From the NCBI RefSeq assembly GCF_031127875.1, contig NZ_JARXIA010000013.1, forward strand, positions 62,001 through 126,000: 64,000 nucleotides of DNA. The letters run 5' to 3'. Positions 20,816 through 28,717 of the stretch are shown here, piece by piece. The position numbers and the translations under genes are program-made. The DNA is from Pelagicoccus sp. SDUM812005. GTDB taxonomy: Bacteria > Verrucomicrobiota > Verrucomicrobiia > Opitutales > Opitutaceae. The notes beneath the pieces are model-generated. The model was given only the letters and a program-made list of their open reading frames with translations, was not told the origin of the DNA and ran no database searches. Position 1 is the stretch's first letter. Each line of letters starts with the position of its first letter.

Positions 20816-21240
20816 CTATTCGCCTTTCTTGCGATTGGCTTCTTCGCGTTCCTCCAGATTCATCTCGCGCCACTGCTCGCGCTCGAGCACAGTCGCACCG
20901 ATGTGCTTGCGTCCGAGCGCTTTGCTGATTTCCACCTGCTTCTGGCGCTCCGCAGCGCGGATCCGTTGCTCCTCCGTCTGCGTATCGAAACAATGGGGAC
21001 AGCTAATCCCCTCCACGTACTTTTCCGACTGGGTCTCCTCCTCCGTCAGGGCATGACGGCTAGCTCCTTCCTCACGTATTCCGGAAACTCGCGAAACGAC
21101 TTCGTGTTCGGATCCAGAGCCCCCTTGAAGGTCCCGATCTCGTACTCGTAGTCGTTGCGGGTATCGATCAGGATCACGTCCGGATCCGGGATGAGCTCGT
21201 TACACTTTTCGGGCGGCACATACTCGCCCACTTGGGTATG
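20816..21240 (-). pseudogene. Truncated, internally deleted copy of trhO
   Basis: Two reading frames here encode pieces nearly identical to the intact TrhO at 22711-23703. Positions 20816-21060 match its C-terminal region (from about HALTEEETQ to the end), and 21061-21240 match its middle (GEYVPPE to KKELA). Compared with the intact gene, 244 bp are missing at the 21060/21061 junction, at a shared GGC. Since 244 is not a multiple of three, the reading frame is broken. The first third is also absent, including the N-terminal acylphosphatase-like domain. The rhodanese Cys falls inside the deletion. Nucleotide identity over the C-terminal part is about 93% by eye. This is a non-functional duplicate. 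Confidence 0.85.
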
Positions 21241-21266
21241 ATCCGAGGACATACCCTGTTCAACTC

Positions 21267-22256
21267 TTACGGCAGTTTCGGCCTCTCGAGGGTGGGTATG
21301 CTATCTAACAGATTCTTCTTCATATCGAACTCAAGACGACGGTCGTTAACCTCCGGATTGAAGTACAGCCCATCAAAGTACAGGTAACTACCATCGGGAT
21401 GGTAGCCGTAGAATCCGATGTCTCCATAAATTTTTGCGTAGTTCGCCTTCTCCACGCGACCCTCTTCGTCCAGTTCAGTACGGATTCTGAGTACATAGTT
21501 TGCATCACTTCTCTTTTCTCCGCTGGTGCTCCAGGCCTCGTTGAACTCATCGTCCACGGTCTTGATACGTGAACTGCTCCAACTCTTTTCTCGAATATAG
21601 CCCTCCGTAGGGGCCAACTGCGGTGAACGAAGAAAACTGCCGGAACCCTGATCGGCTTGGAACTCCCAAACACCGTCGCCTTCATTCGGAAAAGACATAA
21701 TAAGCAGCGCGCTTCGGTCATCGGGACCTTCGTAGTGTCCCCGCATCTCGAAGAACACGTCGGCAGACTTTCCACCGCCATAAGGTGCCACCCAGTCCAT
21801 AAGCATCAAGTCGAAGCCAACGCGCGCTTCCATTTCAAGCAGAGTAACTTCAAAATTTGCTCGTACGTACATAGCGACTGGATCCTCGATCTCCTTGAGG
21901 ACCAACTCGACCTGCGGGTCGTTTGGCGACATCTTCTGGCCATCGACGTGTGCGTAGGCCAAAGCCTCCTCACGGCTCTTATAGTATCCGTCCTTCTCCG
22001 CAGACACAAAAACCTCGTAATAAGCAATTCCCGTGAAGCGAAATAGACCTTCCGAATCAGTCAGACCTTCTCCCGTAACATATTTGTCTCCACGAAGCGG
22101 AGAATAGGTCACACCAACCATCGCTCCTTGGATACCTTCTCCATTCTCATCAACAACCCTCACTGTCGTAGTCGTCGAACGGGCCTCGTACGCCGACGAG
22201 CAATACGCGAGGGACGCGAACAAAGCCAAGGCAACCAAAATTCTACTAGTCATCAT
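21267..22256 (-). CDS. Secreted protein with N-terminal carboxypeptidase-regulatory-like (Ig-fold) domain
   Basis: 329 residues with a signal peptide ([19 protein letters not shown]-like, about residues 1-22). The first domain (about 28-120) reads as a carboxypeptidase regulatory-like/transthyretin fold: [18 protein letters not shown], then [12 protein letters not shown]. The remaining 200 residues, rich in aromatics and acids, match nothing I know. AAGGAG lies about 7 bases before the double ATG, stronger than for most neighbours. GC is visibly lower (about 50%) than in flanking genes. The gene sits between a broken and an intact trhO copy, so the region has been rearranged and the gene may be acquired. 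Confidence 0.65.
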   Translation of the reverse strand: MMTSRILVALALFASLAYCSSAYEARSTTTTVRVVDENGEGIQGAMVGVTYSPLRGDKYVTGEGLTDSEGLFRFTGIAYYEVFVSAEKDGYYKSREEALAYAHVDGQKMSPNDPQVELVLKEIEDPVAMYVRANFEVTLLEMEARVGFDLMLMDWVAPYGGGKSADVFFEMRGHYEGPDDRSALLIMSFPNEGDGVWEFQADQGSGSFLRSPQLAPTEGYIREKSWSSSRIKTVDDEFNEAWSTSGEKRSDANYVLRIRTELDEEGRVEKANYAKIYGDIGFYGYHPDGSYLYFDGLYFNPEVNDRRLEFDMKKNLLDSIPTLERPKLP

Positions 22257-22710
22257 CAGGATCTCCTTCTTCTACTAGTTTCTTAAAGCCCATATACATA
22301 TGCATAAGCAATTGTCTTCAAATCGCGAGGCCTCCCTTCCGAATCGGAGCCTCTAACAGAAGGCCAACCATTTCGTTATCCGGAAAGGCTTAAACAGTGG
22401 ACGCTCTCGGAGCCGAGAACTACTATTCCTTCCGTGTTCGACCTTCCCTATCGCTCGAGACGCGCGATCCGCCATCCTAGACCTCGGCGGCGCCACCATC
22501 GCTTTCCACCTCGTTTCGGGACGCTCCAACATGGCCGAGATCAGAGTGCTGGACCACAAGCTTCACAAAAGTCGCCGAGGAGAGCCCCATAATCACTCGT
22601 GGCATGCGCAACGTCTTCAAAGACAACGGCATGTCATTCGAAACGCCAGAACAGCAAAATCAGGCACGCCAGAACTAAAGAGCAGGAAGCGCAGTCCGCT
22701 GCATCGCTTG
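22257..22710. other. 454-bp region without an intact gene
   Basis: Left part (22257-22440) is the upstream region of the leftward secreted-protein gene. The right part carries a frameshifted gene relic at 22464-22678 and the 3' end of trhO follows. I see no RNA gene or clear terminator. Confidence 0.5.
22464..22678 (+). pseudogene. Frameshifted relic, possibly of a Ppx/GppA phosphatase N-terminus
   Basis: One frame without a start codon encodes SAILDLGGATIAFHLVSG and RVLDHKLHKSRRGE. This is the pattern of the N-terminal ATPase strand of Ppx/GppA proteins (IDLGSNxxHLLV, then a loop ending in RLGEG). Around 22573-22577 the sense continues in the next frame as ESPIITRGMRNVFKDNG and ends at a TAA (22676-22678). 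The match is short and visual, with no start codon, so it is only a candidate relic. Confidence 0.3.
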
Positions 22711-23703
22711 CTACTCCTCGCCGCGCTTCTCGTTCGCCTTTTTGCGCTCCTCCAGCTTCATCTCGCGCCATTGCTCGCGCTCGAGCACAGTCGCGCCGAT
22801 GTGCTTGCGCCCAAGCGCCTTGCTAATTTCCACCTGCTTCTGGCGCTCCGCAGCGCGGATCCGTTGCTCCTCCGTCAGCGTATCGAAACAATGGGGACAG
22901 CTAATCCCCTCCACGTACTTTTCCGACTGGGTCTCCTCTTCCGTCAGGGCATGACGGCAGGCCCGGCACATTTCGTAGTCGCCCTTCTGCAGCGAGTGAT
23001 CCACCGCAACCCGGTTGTCGAAAACGAAACAATCGCCCTCCCATAAGCTCTCCTTGGGATCAACCTTTTCGAGGTAGTTCAGGATGCCGCCTTCGAGGTG
23101 GTAAACCTTCTCGAATCCCTCCTTCAAAAGGTAGGAGGTCGACTTCTCGCAGCGGATGCCACCCGTACAGAACATCGCCACCTTCTTGTCCTTCTTGTCG
23201 GCCAGCTCCTTCTTCACGTATTCCGGAAATTCGCGAAACGACTTCGTGTTCGGATCCAGAGCCCCCTTGAAAGTCCCGATCTCGTACTCGTAGTCGTTGC
23301 GGGTATCGATCAGGATCACGTCCGGATCCGAGATGAGCTCGTTCCACTTTTCGGGCGGCACGTACTCGCCCACCTGATCGTTGGGATTCACCTCCGGCAG
23401 GCCAAGCCGCACGATCTCTTTCTTAAGGCGAACCTTCATACGATAGAAGGGGCATTCGTCCGCCCACGAACGCTTCACGGTAAGCGCGCCGATCGCCGGA
23501 TCGTTTTGCAAGTAATCGAGCACCGCTTCCACTCCCGCTTCCGGTCCCGCCATCGTCGAATTGATTCCCTCATGAGCGAGCAGGATCGTACCCTTCACCC
23601 CGTTGCGCTCGCAAACCTCCAGCAGCGGCTGCTTGCGGGCTTCGAAATCGGGCAGATCAACGAACTTGTAGTAAGCGACGACCAGTGACTTTTCCGTACT
23701 CAT
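22711..23703 (-). CDS. trhO: tRNA uridine(34) hydroxylase TrhO (YceA/UPF0176, rhodanese domain)
   Basis: 330 residues from the ATG at 23703; the reading frame upstream of it is not conserved-looking. The N-terminal acylphosphatase-like domain (about 1-95) contains GTILLAHEGIN. The rhodanese domain (about 115-215) carries [12 protein letters not shown] and active Cys179 in FCTGGIRCEKS. The C-terminal part holds the Cys-rich segments CRACRH and CPHCFD, then a basic, helical tail. TrhO makes 5-hydroxyuridine at tRNA position 34 in an oxygen-dependent reaction. The start matches the usual opening (VVAYYKFVDL). A broken second copy lies 1.5 kb away (20816-21240). Divergent from the Wzi-like gene over 145 bp. 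Confidence 0.93.
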   Translation of the reverse strand: MSTEKSLVVAYYKFVDLPDFEARKQPLLEVCERNGVKGTILLAHEGINSTMAGPEAGVEAVLDYLQNDPAIGALTVKRSWADECPFYRMKVRLKKEIVRLGLPEVNPNDQVGEYVPPEKWNELISDPDVILIDTRNDYEYEIGTFKGALDPNTKSFREFPEYVKKELADKKDKKVAMFCTGGIRCEKSTSYLLKEGFEKVYHLEGGILNYLEKVDPKESLWEGDCFVFDNRVAVDHSLQKGDYEMCRACRHALTEEETQSEKYVEGISCPHCFDTLTEEQRIRAAERQKQVEISKALGRKHIGATVLEREQWREMKLEERKKANEKRGEE

Positions 23704-23848
23704 GCTGGCGGGATAGCTCCAAGCTCCAAAAAGTCGAGATTTCATCCTAAACTTGAAACCGTTCTCCCCTCGCGATCGTGTACAGGAAACCATCAGCTGA
23801 AAAAACGCGCTTCCACTGAGCCGCCGAGTACTCTTTAACCGACCTCCT

Positions 23849-25339
23849 ATGATTTCCACAGCCGATACAATTCCATCGAGCGCCCGAACCCAATTCGCCT
23901 CCATCGCCGCCGCCTGCCTTCTGGCAGCCGCGCCCGCTCTGGCTCAAAATTCGATCGCCCCAGGCGACGAAGCCCTTCGCCATCACCTCCAGCTGCTGGC
24001 GGACGAAGGCATCATCGATACCCTCGGCACCACCTGGCCCCTCTCCGACAAGGAAATCGCTTTCAGCATCGCCAGCGTCAACGCGGACGAACTGAATCCG
24101 GCGCAATCCCATTCGCTCCAAGCCCTCCAGCAGCGCCTCGCCAACGCCGCCACCTCATCCATCGTCGTCCAATACGGCAACGACCGACAGGAGCTGCGCG
24201 GCTTCGCCGACGACTTCCGCGAACAAGGCGAACTGCGCTTCAAAGCCTCCGAACAGGTCGGCCTCTTCACCTTCCACCTCGAGGCCTCCGCCGTCGACAA
24301 GCCGCTCGACGACAAGGAGTTCCGCCTCGACGGCAGCTACGTTTCCATCGATTGGGAAAACTGGCAACTCGGGGCCGGCGCCGTAGACCACTGGTGGGGT
24401 CCCGGTTGGCAGAGCAGCCTCATCCTCTCCAACAACGCTCGCCCCAGCCCCGGCATCTTCCTCAACCGCAACACCACCCAGGCCTTCGACTTCCCCGTGC
24501 TGCGCAAGCTCGGCCCCTGGTCCTTCAGCGCCTTCGCCAACCAACTGGAAAGCGACCGCCACGTTCCGCACGCCAAGCTCCTGGGCGCCCGCTTCACCTT
24601 CAAGCCCATCGCCTCCCTGGAGGTCGGGCTCACCCGTACCGCCCAATGGGGCGGCGAAGGGCGACCCGAGTCGTTCGATAGTCTAGTCGACTTGATCCTC
24701 GGCAACGACAACGTGGGCGACGACGGCATCGAGCTCGACGGATCCAACGAGCCGGGCAACCAGCTGGGAGGTATCGACCTGCGCTGGACCACCCGCATCG
24801 CCGAGCAACCCGTCACCTTCTACGGCCAGCTCATCGGCGAAGACGAATCCGGCGGCCTGCCCTCCCGCAAGATCGCTCTCTTCGGCATTGAAACAACCGT
24901 CGCCAACGACTGGAGCAATGGCCGCGTCTTCCTCGAAGCCAGCGACACGACCATGGACTTCCTCGACGACCGCTTCGCCAACGGCACCTACAACCACAGC
25001 CAGTACCTGAGCGGCTACCGCTACCGGGGCAACGTGCTTGGCGCCTCCACTGACAACGATTCCCGAATGCTCACCTTCGGCGGCTTCCACGAGATCGGCG
25101 CCGCCAACTCCCTCACCTGGAAGGCGCAGTACGCTTCCCTCAACCGCGACGGCTCGCCCGGGCGCAACACCATCGCCAGCTCCCACCAGCAAACCGCCAT
25201 CCTCTCCGCCAAGATCGAGCGCAAGCTCAACGAGCAACTCAGCCTCGGCCTCAACGCCACCCACCTGCTCAAGGACGTCTCTCCGGATACCCGACTTCCC
25301 AAGTCGAGTATCCAGATCGCGCTTACGATTCTCAACTAG
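23849..25339 (+). CDS. Wzi-like capsule assembly outer-membrane protein
   Basis: 496 residues with a signal peptide (AACLLAAAPALA). An N-terminal helical segment (RHHLQLLADEGIIDTL, TWPLSDKEIAFS) precedes an 18-strand-type beta-barrel region. The signature GAGAVDHWWGPGWQSSLIL followed by NNARPSPGIFLNR is typical of the capsule assembly Wzi family, outer-membrane lectins that tether capsular polysaccharide. No other capsule genes are in the window, so here it may serve another surface glycan. The 3' end overlaps the convergent SRPBCC-VOC gene by 4 bp. Confidence 0.85.
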   Translation: MISTADTIPSSARTQFASIAAACLLAAAPALAQNSIAPGDEALRHHLQLLADEGIIDTLGTTWPLSDKEIAFSIASVNADELNPAQSHSLQALQQRLANAATSSIVVQYGNDRQELRGFADDFREQGELRFKASEQVGLFTFHLEASAVDKPLDDKEFRLDGSYVSIDWENWQLGAGAVDHWWGPGWQSSLILSNNARPSPGIFLNRNTTQAFDFPVLRKLGPWSFSAFANQLESDRHVPHAKLLGARFTFKPIASLEVGLTRTAQWGGEGRPESFDSLVDLILGNDNVGDDGIELDGSNEPGNQLGGIDLRWTTRIAEQPVTFYGQLIGEDESGGLPSRKIALFGIETTVANDWSNGRVFLEASDTTMDFLDDRFANGTYNHSQYLSGYRYRGNVLGASTDNDSRMLTFGGFHEIGAANSLTWKAQYASLNRDGSPGRNTIASSHQQTAILSAKIERKLNEQLSLGLNATHLLKDVSPDTRLPKSSIQIALTILN

Positions 25340-26190
25340 CCGACCAGCTCGGCGCCGGGCTCGCGAACGAACTGCTTGAGCGACTCGTCCATCTTGCCGT
25401 TCGGCTCGCTCAAATAGATCAAGATCCCATTGGGGTCGACCGTCACGCAGGTGCGTTCGCCCCATGGCTGATCTACCGGCTCCTCGCGAAACAACAGCCC
25501 CTCGCCCTTCAAACGCGCGAAGGCCGCGTCCACGTCGTCGATCGTCAGCGACAGCCAAACGCCCGCGCCCGAGGTCGCCGCCTCAAACTCCCGCTGCCCC
25601 GCCTCCGCCGAAGCCGCCATCACTCCGATTTGCTCCCCCTTCGGTCCGCTCAAATGCAGGTAGAAGGGAGAGTCGAACACGGCCTGGAAACCGAAGTAGC
25701 CGCAATAGAACTCACGCGTCGCTTCCAGCTTCTCGCTCACGATCCCCATGCAGAGAGCGCTCTCTTCCGGCAAGCCTGAGCTCACCTCGCCGCCGCCAAA
25801 TCGCTCAACCAAGCTAGCCACCTCCCGCACCAAGCTGCGAAAGTGAAGCTCGAAAAGCGCATCCGTCATCCCCGGTCGCTGCGACTTGAACATCGTGAAC
25901 GACGCCACCGTCTGCCCATTGTCCGCCTTGAAAACCCGAATCGGAAAACTCTCCATCAATTCCAAGGTCGGTCCCGCTAGCATCTCGATGCAACCGCTCG
26001 AGCGATCCGCATCGATCGCGAAGGCCAGCTCCGCGCCCTGAGGCGTCGTCACCAACCAGCGCTCGTCCTCCTTGCGGATCGACTGGCAGAAACTCACCGC
26101 CCAAAGCGGCAAGGTTTCAGGATTGGCGAGGAAAGAAAACGCTTCGTCAACCGAAGCGGAAACAGTGATAGTTACAGTGCGATTTTTCAT
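25336..26190 (-). CDS. SRPBCC-VOC fusion protein
   Basis: 284 residues. The N-terminal half (about 1-135) is an SRPBCC/polyketide-cyclase-type lipid-binding fold (TVTISASVDEAFSFLANPE-like opening, LPLWAVSF). The C-terminal half (about 143-265) is a VOC/glyoxalase-bleomycin-resistance domain (LEATREFYCGYFGFQ, then LTIDDVDAAFARL, WGERTCVTVDPNGI, and YLSEP). VOC domains are usually metal enzymes or binders of small electrophiles. With only one domain here, the partner half-site could come from a dimer. Both folds can bind hydrophobic ligands, but no substrate is evident. The gene is convergent with the Wzi-like gene; no operon partners. Confidence 0.8.
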   Translation of the reverse strand: MKNRTVTITVSASVDEAFSFLANPETLPLWAVSFCQSIRKEDERWLVTTPQGAELAFAIDADRSSGCIEMLAGPTLELMESFPIRVFKADNGQTVASFTMFKSQRPGMTDALFELHFRSLVREVASLVERFGGGEVSSGLPEESALCMGIVSEKLEATREFYCGYFGFQAVFDSPFYLHLSGPKGEQIGVMAASAEAGQREFEAATSGAGVWLSLTIDDVDAAFARLKGEGLLFREEPVDQPWGERTCVTVDPNGILIYLSEPNGKMDESLKQFVREPGAELVG

Positions 26191-26372
26191 AACCCCACCA
26201 CTCTAGCGCCTCCCACTGACAACCCTATGTCAGCAGACCCGAAGGAATTTGAAAAAACTTCAGCCGCACCTCGGAAGATGCCCTTTGGCCCAAACAAAAT
26301 TCCAGACGAGGGCCGAGCTTCCGCTCGCCTTCGAAGAAAGCCTAAACGCGCCGCCAGCCTGCGGCTCCGCGC

Positions 26373-27092
26373 CTAGATCTGGAAGTCCGATTGCCCCGAA
26401 AGCTCGTGCAAGCCACACTCGCGCTTCACGCCGCCGAAACGGGTATCCGCCTCCGTCATGCCGGGCATCAGCTTCGAAGTGCTGTGCCAGTCGCCCAAGG
26501 AAACATAGCCCTCGTCCCAAAGCGGATGGTAGGGTAAGTCGTTGGCAGTCAAATACTGGTGCATCTTGCGGTTGTCCCAGTCGATGATCGGGTACACCTT
26601 CGTCATCTTGTTCTGAACCTGCACCGCCGGACGCTCGCTGCGAGTCGCCCCCTGCGATCGGCGCAAGCCAGCCAACCACGCCTTGGCGCCAAGCTCGCGA
26701 ACCGCCCGATCCATCGGCTCAACCTTGTTGATCAAGCCGTACTTCTTCAGGCCCTCCTCCCCGTTTTCCCAAAGCTTCCCGTAAAGGGCTTCCTGCTCCG
26801 CCGCCGAAATCTTGGCCTGGTATTTCTTGATGTTCAGATTCAAACGCTCCGTCAGCTCAGCCGCGAATCGATAGGTTTCCGGGAAAAGGTAGCCCGTGTC
26901 GATGAACACCACCGGGATGTCCGGCACCACCGAAGTCACCAGGTGCAACATCACCGCCGAATGCGTGCCGAAGCTCGTCGTCATGATGAGCTCGTCGCCA
27001 AACGTCTCGGCAGCCCAGCGCACGCGCTCCTCGGCCGACGCCCCTTCGAGGTCGATATCCTTCAAGTCCATGGTCTCAGTTGCGGCACTCAT
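26373..27092 (-). CDS. cysH: Phosphoadenylyl-sulfate (PAPS) reductase
   Basis: 239 residues. The PP-loop-type core is present ([15 protein letters not shown], then [16 protein letters not shown]), as is [14 protein letters not shown], the sulfonucleotide-binding Arg segment. The catalytic Cys226 lies in the C-terminal ECGLH motif. The paired cysteines that bind [4Fe-4S] in APS reductases are absent, which points to the PAPS-using, thioredoxin-dependent type. It reduces PAPS to sulfite in assimilatory sulfate reduction. No cysDN, cysC or cysI is nearby. A short dyad and possible promoter lie upstream (27123-27136). Confidence 0.95.
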   Translation of the reverse strand: MSAATETMDLKDIDLEGASAEERVRWAAETFGDELIMTTSFGTHSAVMLHLVTSVVPDIPVVFIDTGYLFPETYRFAAELTERLNLNIKKYQAKISAAEQEALYGKLWENGEEGLKKYGLINKVEPMDRAVRELGAKAWLAGLRRSQGATRSERPAVQVQNKMTKVYPIIDWDNRKMHQYLTANDLPYHPLWDEGYVSLGDWHSTSKLMPGMTEADTRFGGVKRECGLHELSGQSDFQI

Positions 27093-27122
27093 TGTCTTAT
27101 CTTTAGTAAATTGGTTATCTTA

Positions 27123-27136
27123 TGCATGTTTATGCA
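27123..27136 (-). promoter_or_regulatory. Dyad in the cysH upstream region
   Basis: TGCAT-N4-ATGCA lies 30-45 bp upstream of the cysH ATG. On the minus strand it is preceded by TTGATT and followed by GATAAC, roughly at -35/-10 spacing (17 bp), so it could be an operator inside a promoter. Visual evidence only. Confidence 0.3.
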
Positions 27137-27386
27137 AATCAAGCACGATTTCGAGGAAAGCTTGATTGCTAAACAAGCGCCCCAGCCATCCCTCGTCCCC
27201 TCCGAATTCCTCACCCCAGAAGCGACTAGGGACCTTCCCCTTGCTGATCTCCGAAAATTATGAGCGCTTTCCGCATAAAGACCTAGCCTCCGGCGCCGAT
27301 CTATACGCGAGGCCCGCTATCCTAGACAAAAGGCTGAACCCAAACCGAATCGCCAAACCGCGAACCCAAACGAAATCCCCGCTCCC

Positions 27387-28574
27387 ATGCTCAAAAACGT
27401 CTCCATCAGCGCCCGACTCTTCATCCTGATCGGCACTCTCAGCCTCTTCATCCTCGCTACCAGCGTCGTGAGCATAAACGGTTCGTCCAATATCGCCGCC
27501 GCCGCCGAAAAGGTCCAAGCCGCCCAAACCCTCGAGCAAGCCCAAGCCCGCGTCGCCGAACTCGCCGCCTCCGCCGGCAGCTATTCGACCGCTTCCATCG
27601 CCCTCCTCGCCCTCGGCCTCGCCTCCGGAGCCTTCTTCGCCTTCACCGCTATCGGAGCCATCACCAAGCCGCTCAACGAAGTCGAGACCACCCTGCTCGC
27701 CATGTCCCAGCAGACCGGCGGAGCCGCCGCCCAGGTGTCCGCTTCCAGCCAAGGCCTCGCCGACGGTTCCAGCCGCCAAGCCTCCTCCATCCAGCAAACT
27801 TCCGCTGCCCTATCCGAACTTTCCAGCACCACCTCGCGCAATGCCGACAACGCCGCCAAGGCTCGCACCATGGCCAACGAAACCCGCGCCGCCGCCGAAG
27901 ACGGATCCGAAGGCATGCACGAAATGTTCGAAGCCATGAACGCCATCAAGGCCTCCAGCGACAATATCGCCAACATCATCAAGGCCATCGACGAAATCGC
28001 ATTCCAAACCAACATCCTCGCCCTCAACGCCGCCGTCGAAGCCGCCCGCGCCGGCGAAGCCGGAGCCGGCTTCGCAGTCGTCGCCGACGAAGTGCGCAAC
28101 CTCGCCCAACGCTGCGCCGCAGCCGCCAAGGACACCGCTTCCCAAATCGAAGACTCCATCCAGCGCTCGGAGCGCGGAGTGGAAATTTCCAACCGCGTCG
28201 GCGAAAGCTTCGAGAACATCCTCGGCAAAGCCCGCAACGTGAACGAAATCGTCGAAGAGATTTCCACCGCCAGCCAAGAGCAAACCAACAGTATTTCCCA
28301 AATCAATACAGCCGTCAGCGAACTCGACCGAGACATCCAAGCCAACTCCGCGACCGCCGAAGAAACTGCCAGCACCTCCGAGGAGCTCTCCTCCCAAGCC
28401 GAGATGCTCCAGCAAACCGTGCTCGACCTGCAACGCATCCTCAGCGGCCAAAGCCATCAACCCAGCGCCACCTTCGCCAAGGCCGCCCGCAAAAAAAGCT
28501 CCCCCGCAAACTCCGACTGGGACAACTTCGACCTCGATTCAGACCGCTCCAAAACCGAAGTCCACTTCAACTAA
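27387..28574 (+). CDS. Methyl-accepting chemotaxis protein with minimal periplasmic loop
   Basis: 395 residues. TM1 is at about 10-30 ([18 protein letters not shown]), then only about 35 extracytoplasmic residues, then TM2 at about 66-92. The signalling domain follows, with the conserved hairpin tip [20 protein letters not shown] at about 207-226. There is no evident HAMP domain and no ligand-binding domain, so it may sense through the membrane or partners. Near the C-terminus DWDNF (377-381) fits the xWxxF pentapeptide that recruits CheR/CheB in proteobacterial receptors. No che genes are near. A bidirectional terminator lies 57 bp downstream. Confidence 0.92.
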   Translation: MLKNVSISARLFILIGTLSLFILATSVVSINGSSNIAAAAEKVQAAQTLEQAQARVAELAASAGSYSTASIALLALGLASGAFFAFTAIGAITKPLNEVETTLLAMSQQTGGAAAQVSASSQGLADGSSRQASSIQQTSAALSELSSTTSRNADNAAKARTMANETRAAAEDGSEGMHEMFEAMNAIKASSDNIANIIKAIDEIAFQTNILALNAAVEAARAGEAGAGFAVVADEVRNLAQRCAAAAKDTASQIEDSIQRSERGVEISNRVGESFENILGKARNVNEIVEEISTASQEQTNSISQINTAVSELDRDIQANSATAEETASTSEELSSQAEMLQQTVLDLQRILSGQSHQPSATFAKAARKKSSPANSDWDNFDLDSDRSKTEVHFN

Positions 28575-28631
28575 AACCTCTTCGCTCAAGCGAGACCCCG
28601 CTGCAGCGCCAAAAATCACTTTCCTAAAAGC

Positions 28632-28664
28632 AAAGGCCGAACTCACCGGAGTTCGGCCTTTTCG
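28632..28664. terminator. Bidirectional terminator between the chemoreceptor and M64 genes
   Basis: A 13-bp perfect stem (28632-28644 with 28649-28661), ACCG loop, T run on the right and A run on the left, between two convergent genes. Confidence 0.88.
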
Positions 28665-28717
28665 TATCCAAGAAGCGGATTCACGAAAAAACGATCCACC
28701 CGACCGCAACCGATTGC

